Assembly: GCF_014217685.1 (NCBI RefSeq)
Contig: NZ_CP043653.1
Coordinates: 1,616,419 to 1,680,418, forward strand
Direction of reading: 5' to 3'
Length of the DNA: 64,000 nucleotides
DNA from: Glaciihabitans sp. INWT7
GTDB lineage: Bacteria > Actinomycetota > Actinomycetes > Actinomycetales > Microbacteriaceae
Within the stretch, counting starts at the first letter, position 1; each line of letters begins with the position of its first letter. Shown piece after piece: positions 20,725 to 29,321 of the stretch. Made by a program: the position numbers and the translations under genes. The notes under the pieces are model-generated. The model did no database searches and was not told the DNA's origin. It saw only the letters and a program-made list of their open reading frames with translations.

Positions 20725-21765
20725 TCAGGGTTCGATCGTGACTTTGATCCCGTCGCCGCGAGCGACGATTTCGATGGCCTCGAGCACGTCGTCGAGGGGC
20801 AGGCGATGAGTGATGAGATCGGTCACCGGCACGGCTCCGGAGGCGATCAATTGCAGGGCCTCCTTGTTGTGGGCTGGACTCGACCCGTTCACGCCCACGA
20901 TGGTGAGTTCACGGTAGTGCACGAGGTTCGAATCGACGGTGATCGTCGGATGGTCCTTCGGGAGTCCACCGAACAGGCTCAGGCGACCGCGTCGTGCGAG
21001 CATCAACAGCCCCTGCTCCTGGGCGGCGCCGGACGCGGCGGCGGTGATCACGACGTCCGCTCCCCGACCGTTTGTCGCCTCGAGGACGGCCGCCACGGGG
21101 TCCGTCGATTCCGAGGCGATCGCGAGGTCTGGTTTCACCAGATCGGCGGCCTTCTTCAACCGGTCGGCGTTGAGATCGACCAGGATCACCTGAGCAGCAC
21201 CCCGCGCCCGCGCCAGTCGCACGTGCAGGCAACCGATCGGACCGGATCCGATGACGACGACCACGTCGCCTTCTCCGACCCGCGCGAGTTCCTGGCCGTT
21301 GAGCACGCAGGCGAGCGGTTCGGCGAGACTGGCCTCGGCGAAGCCGAGTCCCTCGGGAATGCGATTGAGGCCGTCCACCTGCAACACCTCGCGCGGCACG
21401 ATCATGAACTCGGCGAATCCGCCGGGGAACTGGTATCCCATGGACAGCTGGTGCGGGCAGACGGTCTGGCGACCGGCGAGGCAGTCGGGGCAGGTGCCGT
21501 CCGGGATCGCCGCGATGACCTGCACGCGGTCTCCCACAGCCCAGCCTTCGACACCGTCCCCGACGTCCACGATCTCCCCGGCGATCTCGTGCCCCATCAC
21601 CTGTGGCGGGGTCATGTTGGGATGACCGGAACGGGATATCTTGACGTCAGTGCCGCAGGTGGAGCAGTTGCGCACCCGGATCTTGACTTCCCCCGCAGAG
21701 ACCTGCGGTTCGGCCAGGTCTTCGAGCCGGATGTCGCCGGGTGCGTAGAACCTCGCTACCTTCAC
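20725..21765 (-). CDS. Zinc-dependent MDR dehydrogenase (polyol/sugar-phosphate type)
   Basis: 346 aa medium-chain dehydrogenase. Catalytic zinc ligands appear as Cys37 (CSTCGTD) and His59-Glu60 (GHE); the structural zinc loop keeps Cys92, Cys95 and Cys103 but has no cysteine at the usual first position. NAD(P)-binding GSGPIGCLHVRLA. It resembles sorbitol, threonine and galactitol-1-phosphate dehydrogenases. Sitting inside a PTS operon, it probably oxidises the imported polyol phosphate to a ketose phosphate, the substrate then going to the PfkB kinase of the same operon. It starts 5 nt before the end region of the EIIA gene on the map. Confidence 0.85.
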   Translation of the reverse strand: MKVARFYAPGDIRLEDLAEPQVSAGEVKIRVRNCSTCGTDVKISRSGHPNMTPPQVMGHEIAGEIVDVGDGVEGWAVGDRVQVIAAIPDGTCPDCLAGRQTVCPHQLSMGYQFPGGFAEFMIVPREVLQVDGLNRIPEGLGFAEASLAEPLACVLNGQELARVGEGDVVVVIGSGPIGCLHVRLARARGAAQVILVDLNADRLKKAADLVKPDLAIASESTDPVAAVLEATNGRGADVVITAAASGAAQEQGLLMLARRGRLSLFGGLPKDHPTITVDSNLVHYRELTIVGVNGSSPAHNKEALQLIASGAVPVTDLITHRLPLDDVLEAIEIVARGDGIKVTIEP

Positions 21766-21770
21766 GCGTC

Positions 21771-22235
21771 CTACTCGTCTTCCGGATCGGGCTTCAGAAG
21801 CTCGTAGACCTCGGAACTCGTGGTGGCTGCCCGGAGCGCTGCGGCCTTGTCCGGGTCGAGAAGCACGGTGGCGAGCTGGGACAGCAGGGCGATGTGCCCG
21901 TTGCCACGGGCAGCGATGCCCACGCAGACGCGCACATCGTTGCCGTCCCAGTCCACACCATCCGGAAAGCGGAGAACGACGAGTGCATCGTTCTTCACCG
22001 AGTCCTTGCCGGCGAGGGTGCCGTGAGGAATCGCGACACCCTCCCCGACGAAGGTGGAAACCGACCGCTCGCGTTCGAGCATCGCCTCGATGTAGGAGGC
22101 ATCGATCGCGCCGGCCTCCAGCAGGGCTGCGCCGGTCTGCCTGATCGCGTCTTCCTGGTTCTGCGCCGACTCGTCGAGTCGAATGGACGACTCGGCCAGC
22201 AGCGTGGACAGGGCGGGAGCGGTTTCGTCTGTCAT
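21771..22235 (-). CDS. PTS EIIA component, mannitol/fructose type
   Basis: 154 aa. PTS_EIIA_2 domain with the phospho-accepting His71 in GVAIPHGTL. It takes phosphate from HPr and passes it to EIIB. Located 3 nt downstream of the EIIB stop, so translationally close to it. Substrate specificity follows that of the EIIC. Confidence 0.93.
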   Translation of the reverse strand: MTDETAPALSTLLAESSIRLDESAQNQEDAIRQTGAALLEAGAIDASYIEAMLERERSVSTFVGEGVAIPHGTLAGKDSVKNDALVVLRFPDGVDWDGNDVRVCVGIAARGNGHIALLSQLATVLLDPDKAAALRAATTSSEVYELLKPDPEDE

Positions 22236-22238
22236 CTT

Positions 22239-22547
22239 CTACGCCTCGAAGGTCTCGCCGTTTTGAATGGCCTTGACGATCTTGGCGACGGCAGGGTCAC
22301 CCAGGAACAACTGGAACGGCACGACCGGAACATCCGGCACCGTGTGCCGTGCCCGGTCGGCCAGTCCCGTGTGGGTGAACACCAGATCGGCGTCGCTCGG
22401 GATGGACGCGACGGGGGAATGCTCCACCGTCACCCCGTTCTTCGCGAGTTGCTTCTTCAGCGTCGAGGCCAGCATGACGCTGCTGCCCATTCCCGCGTCG
22501 CACGCAACGATGAGCTTCTTGATGCTCGATCCGTCGATGGTTGCCAT
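22239..22547 (-). CDS. PTS EIIB component, mannitol type
   Basis: 102 aa. The active-site cysteine is Cys16 in ACDAGMGSS, the mannitol EIIB signature. Start ATG 22547 is chosen because AGGAGA lies just upstream and longer in-frame forms would overlap the EIIC gene without reason. In many bacteria this domain is fused to EIIC (MtlA); here it is a separate gene 31 nt after the EIIC stop. Confidence 0.92.
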   Translation of the reverse strand: MATIDGSSIKKLIVACDAGMGSSVMLASTLKKQLAKNGVTVEHSPVASIPSDADLVFTHTGLADRARHTVPDVPVVPFQLFLGDPAVAKIVKAIQNGETFEA

Positions 22548-22578
22548 GTGAGATTCTCCTTGAGTCTTGTACTGCGGG

Positions 22579-23811
22579 TCAGGCGACGGGGGCGGTCGCC
22601 GGCTTGTTCTTGTTGCGCGCGCTCTGCTCCTTGGCGGCCTCGAGGTCGAGTCCGCTGTTCTGGTTACGACCGAAGCCGAGCAACGCAGCTCCCACAATGA
22701 ACGCTACGCCCGCAGACACGAGGATTCCGAGAAGGATGGTCGGAAGATCACCCGGGTAGGCCACGAGGATGTAGGCGAAGATGCTTCCCGGCGACGCCGG
22801 AGCGAGCAGACCGTCGTTGAACAGGCTGAACATGAGCACACCGGAGGCTCCACCCGCGATCGCGGCGATGAGCAGGATCGGCTTCATGAGCACATACGGG
22901 AAGTAGATCTCGTGGATGCCACCGAGGAACTGCACGACGATCGCCGCGGGCACGGTCGCACGAATGGCGATCGGTCCGAAGAGCATCATCGCGACCAGGA
23001 TTCCGAGGCCGGGGCCGGGGTTCGACTCGAGCATGAACAGGATGGACTTGCCATCCGGTCCGGCCGCCTGCTTCGCCGCGAGCGGTACGAGCACGCCATT
23101 ACCGATCGCGTTGTTGAGGAACAGGATCTTCGCCGGTTCGATGATGATCGAGGCGAGGGGAAGCAGCTTCGCGTTGATGAGGGCGTCCACGAAGTTCGCG
23201 AATACCGTGGTCAGCCAGAACACGGCCGGGCCGAGGGCGAACACACCGACGAGCGCCGAGAAGCCTCCGACGATTCCAGAGGTGAAGTTGTCCACCAGCA
23301 TCTCGAAACCGCCGCGGAGCTTTCCATCGATCATGCTGTCGATCCACTTGAGCAGCAGGGCCGCGAGCGGGCCGATGATGAGGGCTCCGAGGAACTGCGG
23401 ACCGAGGTCGGAGATGGACTTCGGCGGGGTGCCACCCGACGCAGCGAGACCGAGCGCGAGCGGCGACACGATGACGCCGATCGTCGCGATCGCACCGACG
23501 ACGGCACCACGCTGACCGTGAACAGTTCGACCACCGGTGTACCCGATGAGGATCGGAAGCAGGAACACGATGATCGGGCCGACGATGGTCGACGCCTGGG
23601 TCGCGAACGGCACGACGCCGTCCTTCGCGACCGCACCGGTCGCGCGGGCGATCTCGTTGACCCAGCCATTGGGGATGAAGAGGGCGGTGACGAGGCCCCA
23701 GGCGATGAACGCACCGAGGTTCGGCATGATCATTCCAGCGAGGAATGCACCACCCCGCTGGATGCGTGCGCGGGCGCCGGTGCCGGCGGCCACGGGAGTG
23801 TAATCGGACAT
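22579..23811 (-). CDS. PTS EIIC component, mannitol type
   Basis: 410 aa membrane permease with about eight to ten hydrophobic segments. Mannitol-family signatures GGRTVHGQRG, FLNNAIGNGVL and GGIHEIYFPYVLM are present. It transports and phosphorylates a hexitol or related polyol. The tail ends after the last helix with a short Lys/Asn-rich cytoplasmic piece and lacks the fused EIIB and EIIA domains of E. coli MtlA. Its AAAGGAG ribosome site lies 11 nt upstream; 62 nt separate it from the pfkB-type gene. Confidence 0.92.
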   Translation of the reverse strand: MSDYTPVAAGTGARARIQRGGAFLAGMIMPNLGAFIAWGLVTALFIPNGWVNEIARATGAVAKDGVVPFATQASTIVGPIIVFLLPILIGYTGGRTVHGQRGAVVGAIATIGVIVSPLALGLAASGGTPPKSISDLGPQFLGALIIGPLAALLLKWIDSMIDGKLRGGFEMLVDNFTSGIVGGFSALVGVFALGPAVFWLTTVFANFVDALINAKLLPLASIIIEPAKILFLNNAIGNGVLVPLAAKQAAGPDGKSILFMLESNPGPGLGILVAMMLFGPIAIRATVPAAIVVQFLGGIHEIYFPYVLMKPILLIAAIAGGASGVLMFSLFNDGLLAPASPGSIFAYILVAYPGDLPTILLGILVSAGVAFIVGAALLGFGRNQNSGLDLEAAKEQSARNKNKPATAPVA

Positions 23812-23873
23812 TTCTAGTGGTACTCCTTTGTACGGATCAGGACTGTACGGATGGGTGGGGGTTCGGCGGGTAA

Positions 23874-24827
23874 TCAGGTGGCCACGAGTGGCCGATCCAA
23901 GTCCGGCTGCCAGACCAGATGGACGTTCGAGTAGGCGATATCGCCCGGACCGGGAACGGAGGTACCCGGAAGACCGACTGCTGCCGCGCCCCAGGCGAGG
24001 GCCTCGACCAGGGCCGATTCCTCATCCGATTCGTCGGCGCAGAATTTCGAGAGGAAGCCGGCGAGGAAGCAGTCGCCGGCCCCGACGGTGCTGCGGTGAT
24101 CGAGCACCGTCGATTCACCCACTGTCGCGCCGTGCTCGCCGACGAGCACGGCGCCGTCGGCACCGAGGCTCACCAGAACGCGCTCGACACCGCGGGAGCG
24201 CAGCTCTTCCGCGGCGACGATGACGTCGGAAATGGAGCCGAGCTCCCGTCCGACCGCCTCCGCGAGTTCGGCACGGTTGGGCTTGATCACCCGTGGCCGG
24301 GCCGCGATCGAGGCGGTGAGGGCATCCCCGCTGGTATCGACGGCTAGGGATGCTCCGAGGTCTGTAACCGAGGTCATCAGAGCCACGAGCTGGTCGGATG
24401 AGCATCCCGGCGGGATGCTCCCGGAGAACACCACCCAGTCGCGGGCCGAGACCAGCCCGGCGAGAACGGTCGCGAGCACGGAGAAATCGGCGGCGGAGAG
24501 CGGGGTGCCCGGCTCATTCAACTTGGTGACCGTGCCATCAGGCTCGGAGACGGTGAGGTTGGATCGGGTGCGACCGTTCACCGGTACGAGTCGGGTTGCC
24601 ACTCCGGCCGCATCCAACAGCGCGCTCAACTCGGCGCCCTCCGGGCCACCGACAGGCAGAACGGCGATGCTGTCGATGCCGTTGCGCGAGAGTGCCCGCG
24701 TAAGGTTGACGCCCTTTCCGCCAGGTTCCAGAGTCGGGGCGGAGGTGCGGAGAACGGCACCGCGCTCGAGATGATCGACTCCGACGGTGCGGTCGAGGCT
24801 CGGATTCAGCGTCACGGAGACGATCAC
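23874..24827 (-). CDS. PfkB-family sugar-phosphate kinase (1-phosphofructokinase/tagatose-6-phosphate kinase type)
   Basis: 317 aa. Starts VIVSVTLNPSLDRT, has PGGKGVN near residue 40 and the catalytic STVGAGDCFLAGFL near the C terminus, as in FruK and LacC. It probably phosphorylates the ketose phosphate made by the operon's dehydrogenase to a bisphosphate. GTG 24827 is chosen because it overlaps the deoR-type stop by 4 nt (GTGA), indicating translational coupling. Which hexose phosphate it uses cannot be told from sequence. Confidence 0.88.
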   Translation of the reverse strand: MIVSVTLNPSLDRTVGVDHLERGAVLRTSAPTLEPGGKGVNLTRALSRNGIDSIAVLPVGGPEGAELSALLDAAGVATRLVPVNGRTRSNLTVSEPDGTVTKLNEPGTPLSAADFSVLATVLAGLVSARDWVVFSGSIPPGCSSDQLVALMTSVTDLGASLAVDTSGDALTASIAARPRVIKPNRAELAEAVGRELGSISDVIVAAEELRSRGVERVLVSLGADGAVLVGEHGATVGESTVLDHRSTVGAGDCFLAGFLSKFCADESDEESALVEALAWGAAAVGLPGTSVPGPGDIAYSNVHLVWQPDLDRPLVAT

Positions 24828-25585
24828 ACGATCACCACCGTCGGGCCGGCGCTCTCGATGTCTTCGGCGAACTCCACGTCGAGGCCGACATCCGTGATGA
24901 TCGTGTCGACCACGCTGAGCGGCGCGACACGCGCGAAGTCCTCGCGGCCGAATTTGGTGTGATCGGCCAGCACGACGACGCGTCGGGATGCCTCGATCAG
25001 GGCGCGCTTGATGGTCGCCTCGGCGATATCGGGGGTGGTGAGCCCGCGTTCCACGCTGATCCCGTTGGTGCCCATGAAGGCGACATCCGCGAAGACATCG
25101 ACGATCTGCGCCTTGGTCCACTCCCCCACCGCGGCCAGCGTTCGCGGTCGGACGACTCCGCCGAGAAGGTGGAGGTTGATGTTGGAACGTCCCGTGAGGA
25201 TCGCCGCGACCGGGATGGAGTGGGTGACGACGGTGAGCTCCCTGTCGGTCGGGAGCAGTTGCGCCAGTCGCACCGTCGTCGTTCCGGCGTCGAGGATGAT
25301 CGAACCACCGTCGGGGAGCTCTTCGAGCGCCGCGCGGGCGATGCGTTCTTTCTGCCCGGTGGAGTGAGCCTCGCGGTCCGCGACATCCGGCTCGTTGCCG
25401 AAGCGTTCGACCGGGATTGCTCCCCCGTGTACCCGACGCAGAACCCCGCGACGTTCCAGCGCCGTGAGATCTCGGCGCACGGTCTCCGGTGTCACCGCGA
25501 GGTCACGAGCGAGTCCGGCGACCTCGACGCGGCCGAAGGACCGCGCAGTCTCCAGGATCTGCTTGTGTCGCTCAGGAGCGTACAT
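24824..25585 (-). CDS. DeoR/GlpR-family transcriptional regulator
   Basis: 253 aa. N-terminal winged helix-turn-helix of the DeoR type (LARDLAVTPETVRRDLTALERRG, about residues 20-45), followed by the sugar-phosphate-sensing domain (DAGTTTVRLAQLL, FMGTNGIS, LADHTKFGRE). It is the first gene of the PTS operon and probably represses it until the imported sugar phosphate accumulates. ATG 25585 follows AAAGAGG; an in-frame start at 25615 would lie in the operator and is rejected. Confidence 0.92.
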   Translation of the reverse strand: MYAPERHKQILETARSFGRVEVAGLARDLAVTPETVRRDLTALERRGVLRRVHGGAIPVERFGNEPDVADREAHSTGQKERIARAALEELPDGGSIILDAGTTTVRLAQLLPTDRELTVVTHSIPVAAILTGRSNINLHLLGGVVRPRTLAAVGEWTKAQIVDVFADVAFMGTNGISVERGLTTPDIAEATIKRALIEASRRVVVLADHTKFGREDFARVAPLSVVDTIITDVGLDVEFAEDIESAGPTVVIV

Positions 25586-25607
25586 CGGACCTCTTTGTCG
25601 TGGAAAT

Positions 25608-25628
25608 AACAACATCGGGAATGTTGTT
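25608..25628 (-). promoter_or_regulatory. palindromic operator of the PTS operon
   Basis: Perfect 8-bp inverted repeat AACAACAT / ATGTTGTT with a 5-nt centre, lying just downstream of the -10 box and 22 nt before the regulator start. A repressor here would block transcription; the operon's own DeoR protein is the obvious candidate. Confidence 0.75.
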
Positions 25629-25635
25629 CTGCGTT

Positions 25636-25665
25636 TATATAAGTCCGTTTGTGTCCGCTTGTCAA
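25636..25665 (-). promoter_or_regulatory. PTS operon promoter
   Basis: Minus-strand TTGACA (25660-25665) and TATATA (25636-25641) with an 18-nt spacer, or TTATAT one base over with 17 nt. This near-consensus, AT-rich promoter stands out in a GC-rich window and drives the seven genes from the deoR-type regulator to HPr. Confidence 0.8.
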
Positions 25666-25810
25666 CTCATATGCCATTCACAGGCGTGGCGTGTCGCGGA
25701 ATGGTCGCGAGCGCAGCCGTAACTCCGGGGCACGCACAAGGATCGGTGCAGTCCCCCGGAACCCGACCCGCGCAGACAGAAACGCGAGGGGCACTGCGCC
25801 GGCGCCAAGA
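25666..25810. other. intergenic stretch without a gene
   Basis: Between the PTS promoter and the polA-end repeat. No start with a ribosome site, no convincing hairpin and no further promoter were seen. Confidence 0.6.
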
Positions 25811-25932
25811 GGCAGCGGTGTCAGAGCGCAGCGCTGTCAGAGCGCAGCCGGGTCAGAGCGCAGCCGGGTCAGTGAGCGCCGGGTCAGAGCGCAGCCGGGT
25901 CAGTGAGCGCCGGGTCAGTGACCGCCGGGTCA
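25811..25932 (-). repeat. 15-16-bp tandem repeat starting at the polA stop codon
   Basis: Eight imperfect units, each beginning with TGA and most reading TGACCC GGC followed by GCTCAC (15 bp) or TGCGCTC (16 bp). The first TGA, at 25932-25930, is the polA stop codon; the units then run through the 3' untranslated region and decay at the far end. The mixed 15/16-bp period argues against coding. Confidence 0.85.
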
Positions 25933-28608
25933 GTGGGCGGCTGCATCCCAGTTCGCCCCGAGGCCGATCTGCACCTCGAGTGGCACCGCGAGGTCAGCGG
26001 CGTGCCCCATCCGATCGGTGACGAGCGCGGTGAGCGCGTCGAGCTCGCCGGCGGCCACCTCGAAGACCAGTTCGTCGTGAACCTGGAGCAGCAGCCGAGA
26101 CTCGAGCCCCTTCTCCTCGAGGTCTGAGGCCACTCCGAGCATCGCGATCTTGAGGATATCCGCGGCCGAGCCCTGGATCGGCGCGTTGAGTGCGGCTCGC
26201 TCGGCGTTCTGCTTGAGCACCCGGTTGTTGGACGCGAGGTCGGGGAACGGACGACGACGACCGAAGATCGTCTCGGTGTAGCCGTCTTCACGCGCCTGGT
26301 CCACGACGCTCCGCAGGTAGTCGCGCACGGCGCCGAAGCGCTCGAAGTAGTCGGTCATCAGCTGCTTCGCCTCGGAGTTCTCGATGCGCAGCTGCTTGCT
26401 CAGTCCGAAGGCACTGAGGCCGTAGGCGAGTCCATACGACATCGCCTTGACCTTGGTGCGCATCGCCGAGCTGACGTCGGCCGGGTCGACACCGAAGATG
26501 CGGGAGCCGACGAAACGGTGGAGGTCCTCGCCGGAGTTGAAGGCCTCGATGAGTCCGGCATCCCCGGAGAGGTGTGCCATGATCCGCATCTCGATCTGCG
26601 AGTAGTCGGCGGTGAGCAGTGTCGTGAATTCCGGCCCGCACTCGAAGGCGGTGCGGATCTCACGGCCCACCGAGGTGCGCACCGGGATGTTCTGCAGGTT
26701 CGGGTCGGTCGAGGAGATGCGGCCCGTGCTCGTGCCGGTCTGGTCGTAGCGGGTGTGAACCCGGTGGTCGTCCGCAATGGCCTTCTCCAGGGTGTCCACG
26801 ATCTGCCGGAGTTTGGTGGCGTCCCGATGCTGAAGCAGCAGGTCGAGGAAGGGATGCGGATTCTGCTCCTGGAGGTCGGCGAGGGAGGCGGCATCCGTTG
26901 AATACCCGGTCTTGTTGGCCCGGGTCTTGGGCATCTGCAGGTCGTCGAACAGCACCTGCTGCAGCTGCTTCGGCGACCCGAGGTTGATCTCCCGTCCGCC
27001 GATCTCCGCATAGGCGCGGGAGGCGAGATCCGCCGCGGTCTCTCCGAGCTCCCGATTGAGCCGCTCGAGGATGCCCGGATTCACCGTGATTCCGGTCGAC
27101 TCCATCGCCGAGACGACGGGGATGAGAGGCAACTCGATCTCCCGAAGCACGCGCAGTGATCCCTCGTCGAGACGCTCGGTCAGGTACTCCGAGAGTCGCA
27201 AGACGTACCACGCCTGCGTTGCGGCACTCACCGCGTCCGCCTCCGGCACGAGCTGGTTGGGATCCGGTTCGGCCAGATGCTCGCCGAGGTGCGTATAGAC
27301 CTGATCCGCGAGCGGCTGGTCGTGACCACCGGGCTTCAGAAGCCACGCGGCGAGGGTCGTGTCGAAGGCGACGCCGTCGAGCGCGAGACCGGCCTTCTGC
27401 AGGCGCTTGAGAGTGGGCTTGTAGTCGAAGAGGTACTTCGGCGCCGGGGAGGCGAGCCAGGCGGCGAGAGCGTCATAGTCCGGGCGACCCGCGGCCCAGG
27501 GCACATACGCAGAGTCATCCGCCGTCGCGAGCCCGAATCCGATGATGCCCTCGTGACCGATATCGAGGTGCAGGCCGAGAGCGCGGGTTCCCTTCGCGCT
27601 CACCGTCGCGATCCAGTGGCCGAGCTCTTCGTCGATCATCGTTCGCACGCCGGGAATCTCCGACACCGGGGCCGCCGAGCCCCCACCGGTGGACTCCAAG
27701 GAGACCGGGTCGCCCGCCGCCGCGGCGATCTTCAGCACGCGGTCGAGCAGCGTTCGGAACTGCAGCTTGTCGAAGACTTCGCGCACGGCCGCCTCATCGA
27801 TGGGGCGCCGGTCGAGATCGTGCGGGCCGACGGGCAACTCAACGTCCGTGAGCAGGTGGTTGAGTTTGCGGTTGCGGATGGCGCGGTCCTGCTGCTCACG
27901 GAGCTTCTCCCCGACGACGCCCTTGATCTCATCCGCGTGGGCGAGCACCTCGTCGAGTCCGCCGTACTGGGTGATCCACTTGACTGCGGTCTTCTCCCCC
28001 ACCTTGTCGATGCCGATGAGGTTGTCGCTGGTCTCGCCGACTAACGCGGCGACATCCGGGTACTGATGAGGTTCGATGCCGTAGCGCTCGAACACGGCAT
28101 CCCTGTCGTATCGCTTGAGCTCCGACACCCCGCGCGCGTTCGGGTAGAGCAGGGTCACGTCGTCGTTGACCATCTGGATCGCGTCCCGGTCGCCGGAGAC
28201 GATGAGTACGCGGAATCCCGCCTGCGCGCCCTTCGATGCGAGGGTGGCGAGGATGTCGTCCGCCTCGTAGTCCTCTTTCGAGATCGTGGTGATGCCCATG
28301 GCGTGGAGCGCCTCTTCGAGAAGCGGGATCTGGCCGATGAATTCCGCCGGAGTCTCGCCTCTTGTGCCCTTGTATTCGGGGTACTCCCTGGTGCGGAACG
28401 AGTAGCGCGAGATGTCGAAGGCCACCGCTAGATGGGTCGGCTTCTCCTTCTGCAGCAGGTTGAGCATCATCGAGATGAACCCGTGGATCGCGTTGGTGTG
28501 CTGACCCTCCCGGTTCTGGAAACTGTCGACGGGCAGGGCGTAGAACGCCCGGAAGGCAAGCGAATGCCCGTCGATAACGAGGAGGGTAGGCTTTTCGTTG
28601 TCCGGCAC
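25930..28608 (-). CDS. polA: DNA polymerase I
   Basis: 892 aa. Fills gaps in repair and Okazaki-fragment processing. N-terminal 5'-3' exonuclease (LLVIDGHSLAFRAFYAL; YEADDILATLA), a central exonuclease-fold domain, and the polymerase domain with motif A DYSQIEMR and motif C VHDELVFE. The central domain has ALGLHLDIG where the DxE metal-binding pair of E. coli would be, so 3'-5' proofreading is probably absent, as in mycobacterial PolA. GTG start at 28608 with TAGGCT 6 nt upstream (leaderless layout). Divergent from the thioesterase gene with 54 nt between starts. Confidence 0.97.
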   Translation of the reverse strand: MPDNEKPTLLVIDGHSLAFRAFYALPVDSFQNREGQHTNAIHGFISMMLNLLQKEKPTHLAVAFDISRYSFRTREYPEYKGTRGETPAEFIGQIPLLEEALHAMGITTISKEDYEADDILATLASKGAQAGFRVLIVSGDRDAIQMVNDDVTLLYPNARGVSELKRYDRDAVFERYGIEPHQYPDVAALVGETSDNLIGIDKVGEKTAVKWITQYGGLDEVLAHADEIKGVVGEKLREQQDRAIRNRKLNHLLTDVELPVGPHDLDRRPIDEAAVREVFDKLQFRTLLDRVLKIAAAAGDPVSLESTGGGSAAPVSEIPGVRTMIDEELGHWIATVSAKGTRALGLHLDIGHEGIIGFGLATADDSAYVPWAAGRPDYDALAAWLASPAPKYLFDYKPTLKRLQKAGLALDGVAFDTTLAAWLLKPGGHDQPLADQVYTHLGEHLAEPDPNQLVPEADAVSAATQAWYVLRLSEYLTERLDEGSLRVLREIELPLIPVVSAMESTGITVNPGILERLNRELGETAADLASRAYAEIGGREINLGSPKQLQQVLFDDLQMPKTRANKTGYSTDAASLADLQEQNPHPFLDLLLQHRDATKLRQIVDTLEKAIADDHRVHTRYDQTGTSTGRISSTDPNLQNIPVRTSVGREIRTAFECGPEFTTLLTADYSQIEMRIMAHLSGDAGLIEAFNSGEDLHRFVGSRIFGVDPADVSSAMRTKVKAMSYGLAYGLSAFGLSKQLRIENSEAKQLMTDYFERFGAVRDYLRSVVDQAREDGYTETIFGRRRPFPDLASNNRVLKQNAERAALNAPIQGSAADILKIAMLGVASDLEEKGLESRLLLQVHDELVFEVAAGELDALTALVTDRMGHAADLAVPLEVQIGLGANWDAAAH

Positions 28609-28614
28609 GAAGCC

Positions 28615-28620
28615 AGCCTA
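28615..28620 (-). promoter_or_regulatory. putative -10 box, leaderless polA
   Basis: TAGGCT on the minus strand, 6 nt before the polA GTG. Confidence 0.5.
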
Positions 28621-28662
28621 TCCGCGGCCGCCGACAGCCCGCAGCCCGCCAGGAAGAAGACG

Positions 28663-29088
28663 ATGACCATCATCCCCGACGATCTCGACCCCGAACTGGT
28701 TGAGCGGCTCGTGAACTCCGGTGGCGGCGCTCTCGCCCAGAAGATGGGCTTCGAATTCCTCGAACTCTCGGCTGAACGCTCCGTCGCGACCATGCCGGTG
28801 GATGGCAACACCCAGGTCGTCGGGCTGCTCCACGGCGGCGCGCATGTCGTACTCGCCGAGACTCTCGGATCCGTGTCATCCGCGATCCATGCCGGCCCGG
28901 GTCGCATCGCGGTCGGCATCGAGATCAACGCGACCCACAGTCGCTCCATCACGTCCGGAATCGTCACCGGCACCTGCGTCGCACTCAATCTGGGCCGCAC
29001 CCTCGCCACACACGAAATCGTGATGCGGGATGAGCAGGGCAGACGACTGTCGACCGTGCGCATGACGAACTTCCTACGCGACGCTTGA
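28663..29088 (+). CDS. PaaI-type hotdog-fold thioesterase
   Basis: 141 aa. Hotdog fold with LLHGGAHVVLAETLGS, the conserved HGG...E motif of PaaI/MenI-type acyl-CoA thioesterases, which hydrolyse aromatic or naphthoyl acyl-CoA esters. Substrate not assignable. ATG 28663 follows AGGAAGA. It stands alone, divergent from polA and convergent with pdtaR. Confidence 0.88.
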   Translation: MTIIPDDLDPELVERLVNSGGGALAQKMGFEFLELSAERSVATMPVDGNTQVVGLLHGGAHVVLAETLGSVSSAIHAGPGRIAVGIEINATHSRSITSGIVTGTCVALNLGRTLATHEIVMRDEQGRRLSTVRMTNFLRDA

Positions 29089-29321
29089 GACTCACGGGGC
29101 GGGGCCGGCTTCGGCGGCGTCCACCGCGTCGGTGCTGAGGTTTCGCGGCTTCTGGCCAATGGTGCCTGCGGGGAGTATGCCCACAGCGGAGCCCCGCGCA
29201 GCCACGCCGCGCAGCAGGCGGCAGGCACGGCGTGTCGTCCGGGATCTCCGCTCTGGGCATCACCGGCAACGAAAGAAGCTGCACGCGCGGAAGCGCGCGT
29301 CGACGCCGGCGGAGGTGCGCG

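Noticed and set aside
25811-25932. Polar repeat as a CRISPR array
   Set aside because: Units of 15-16 bp are contiguous with no spacers, and there is no cas gene.
29089-29321. Terminator or small RNA in the gap between the thioesterase gene and pdtaR
   Set aside because: An 8-bp inverted repeat (29162-29169 with 29221-29228) has a 51-nt loop; too weak to call. No gene seen in the gap.
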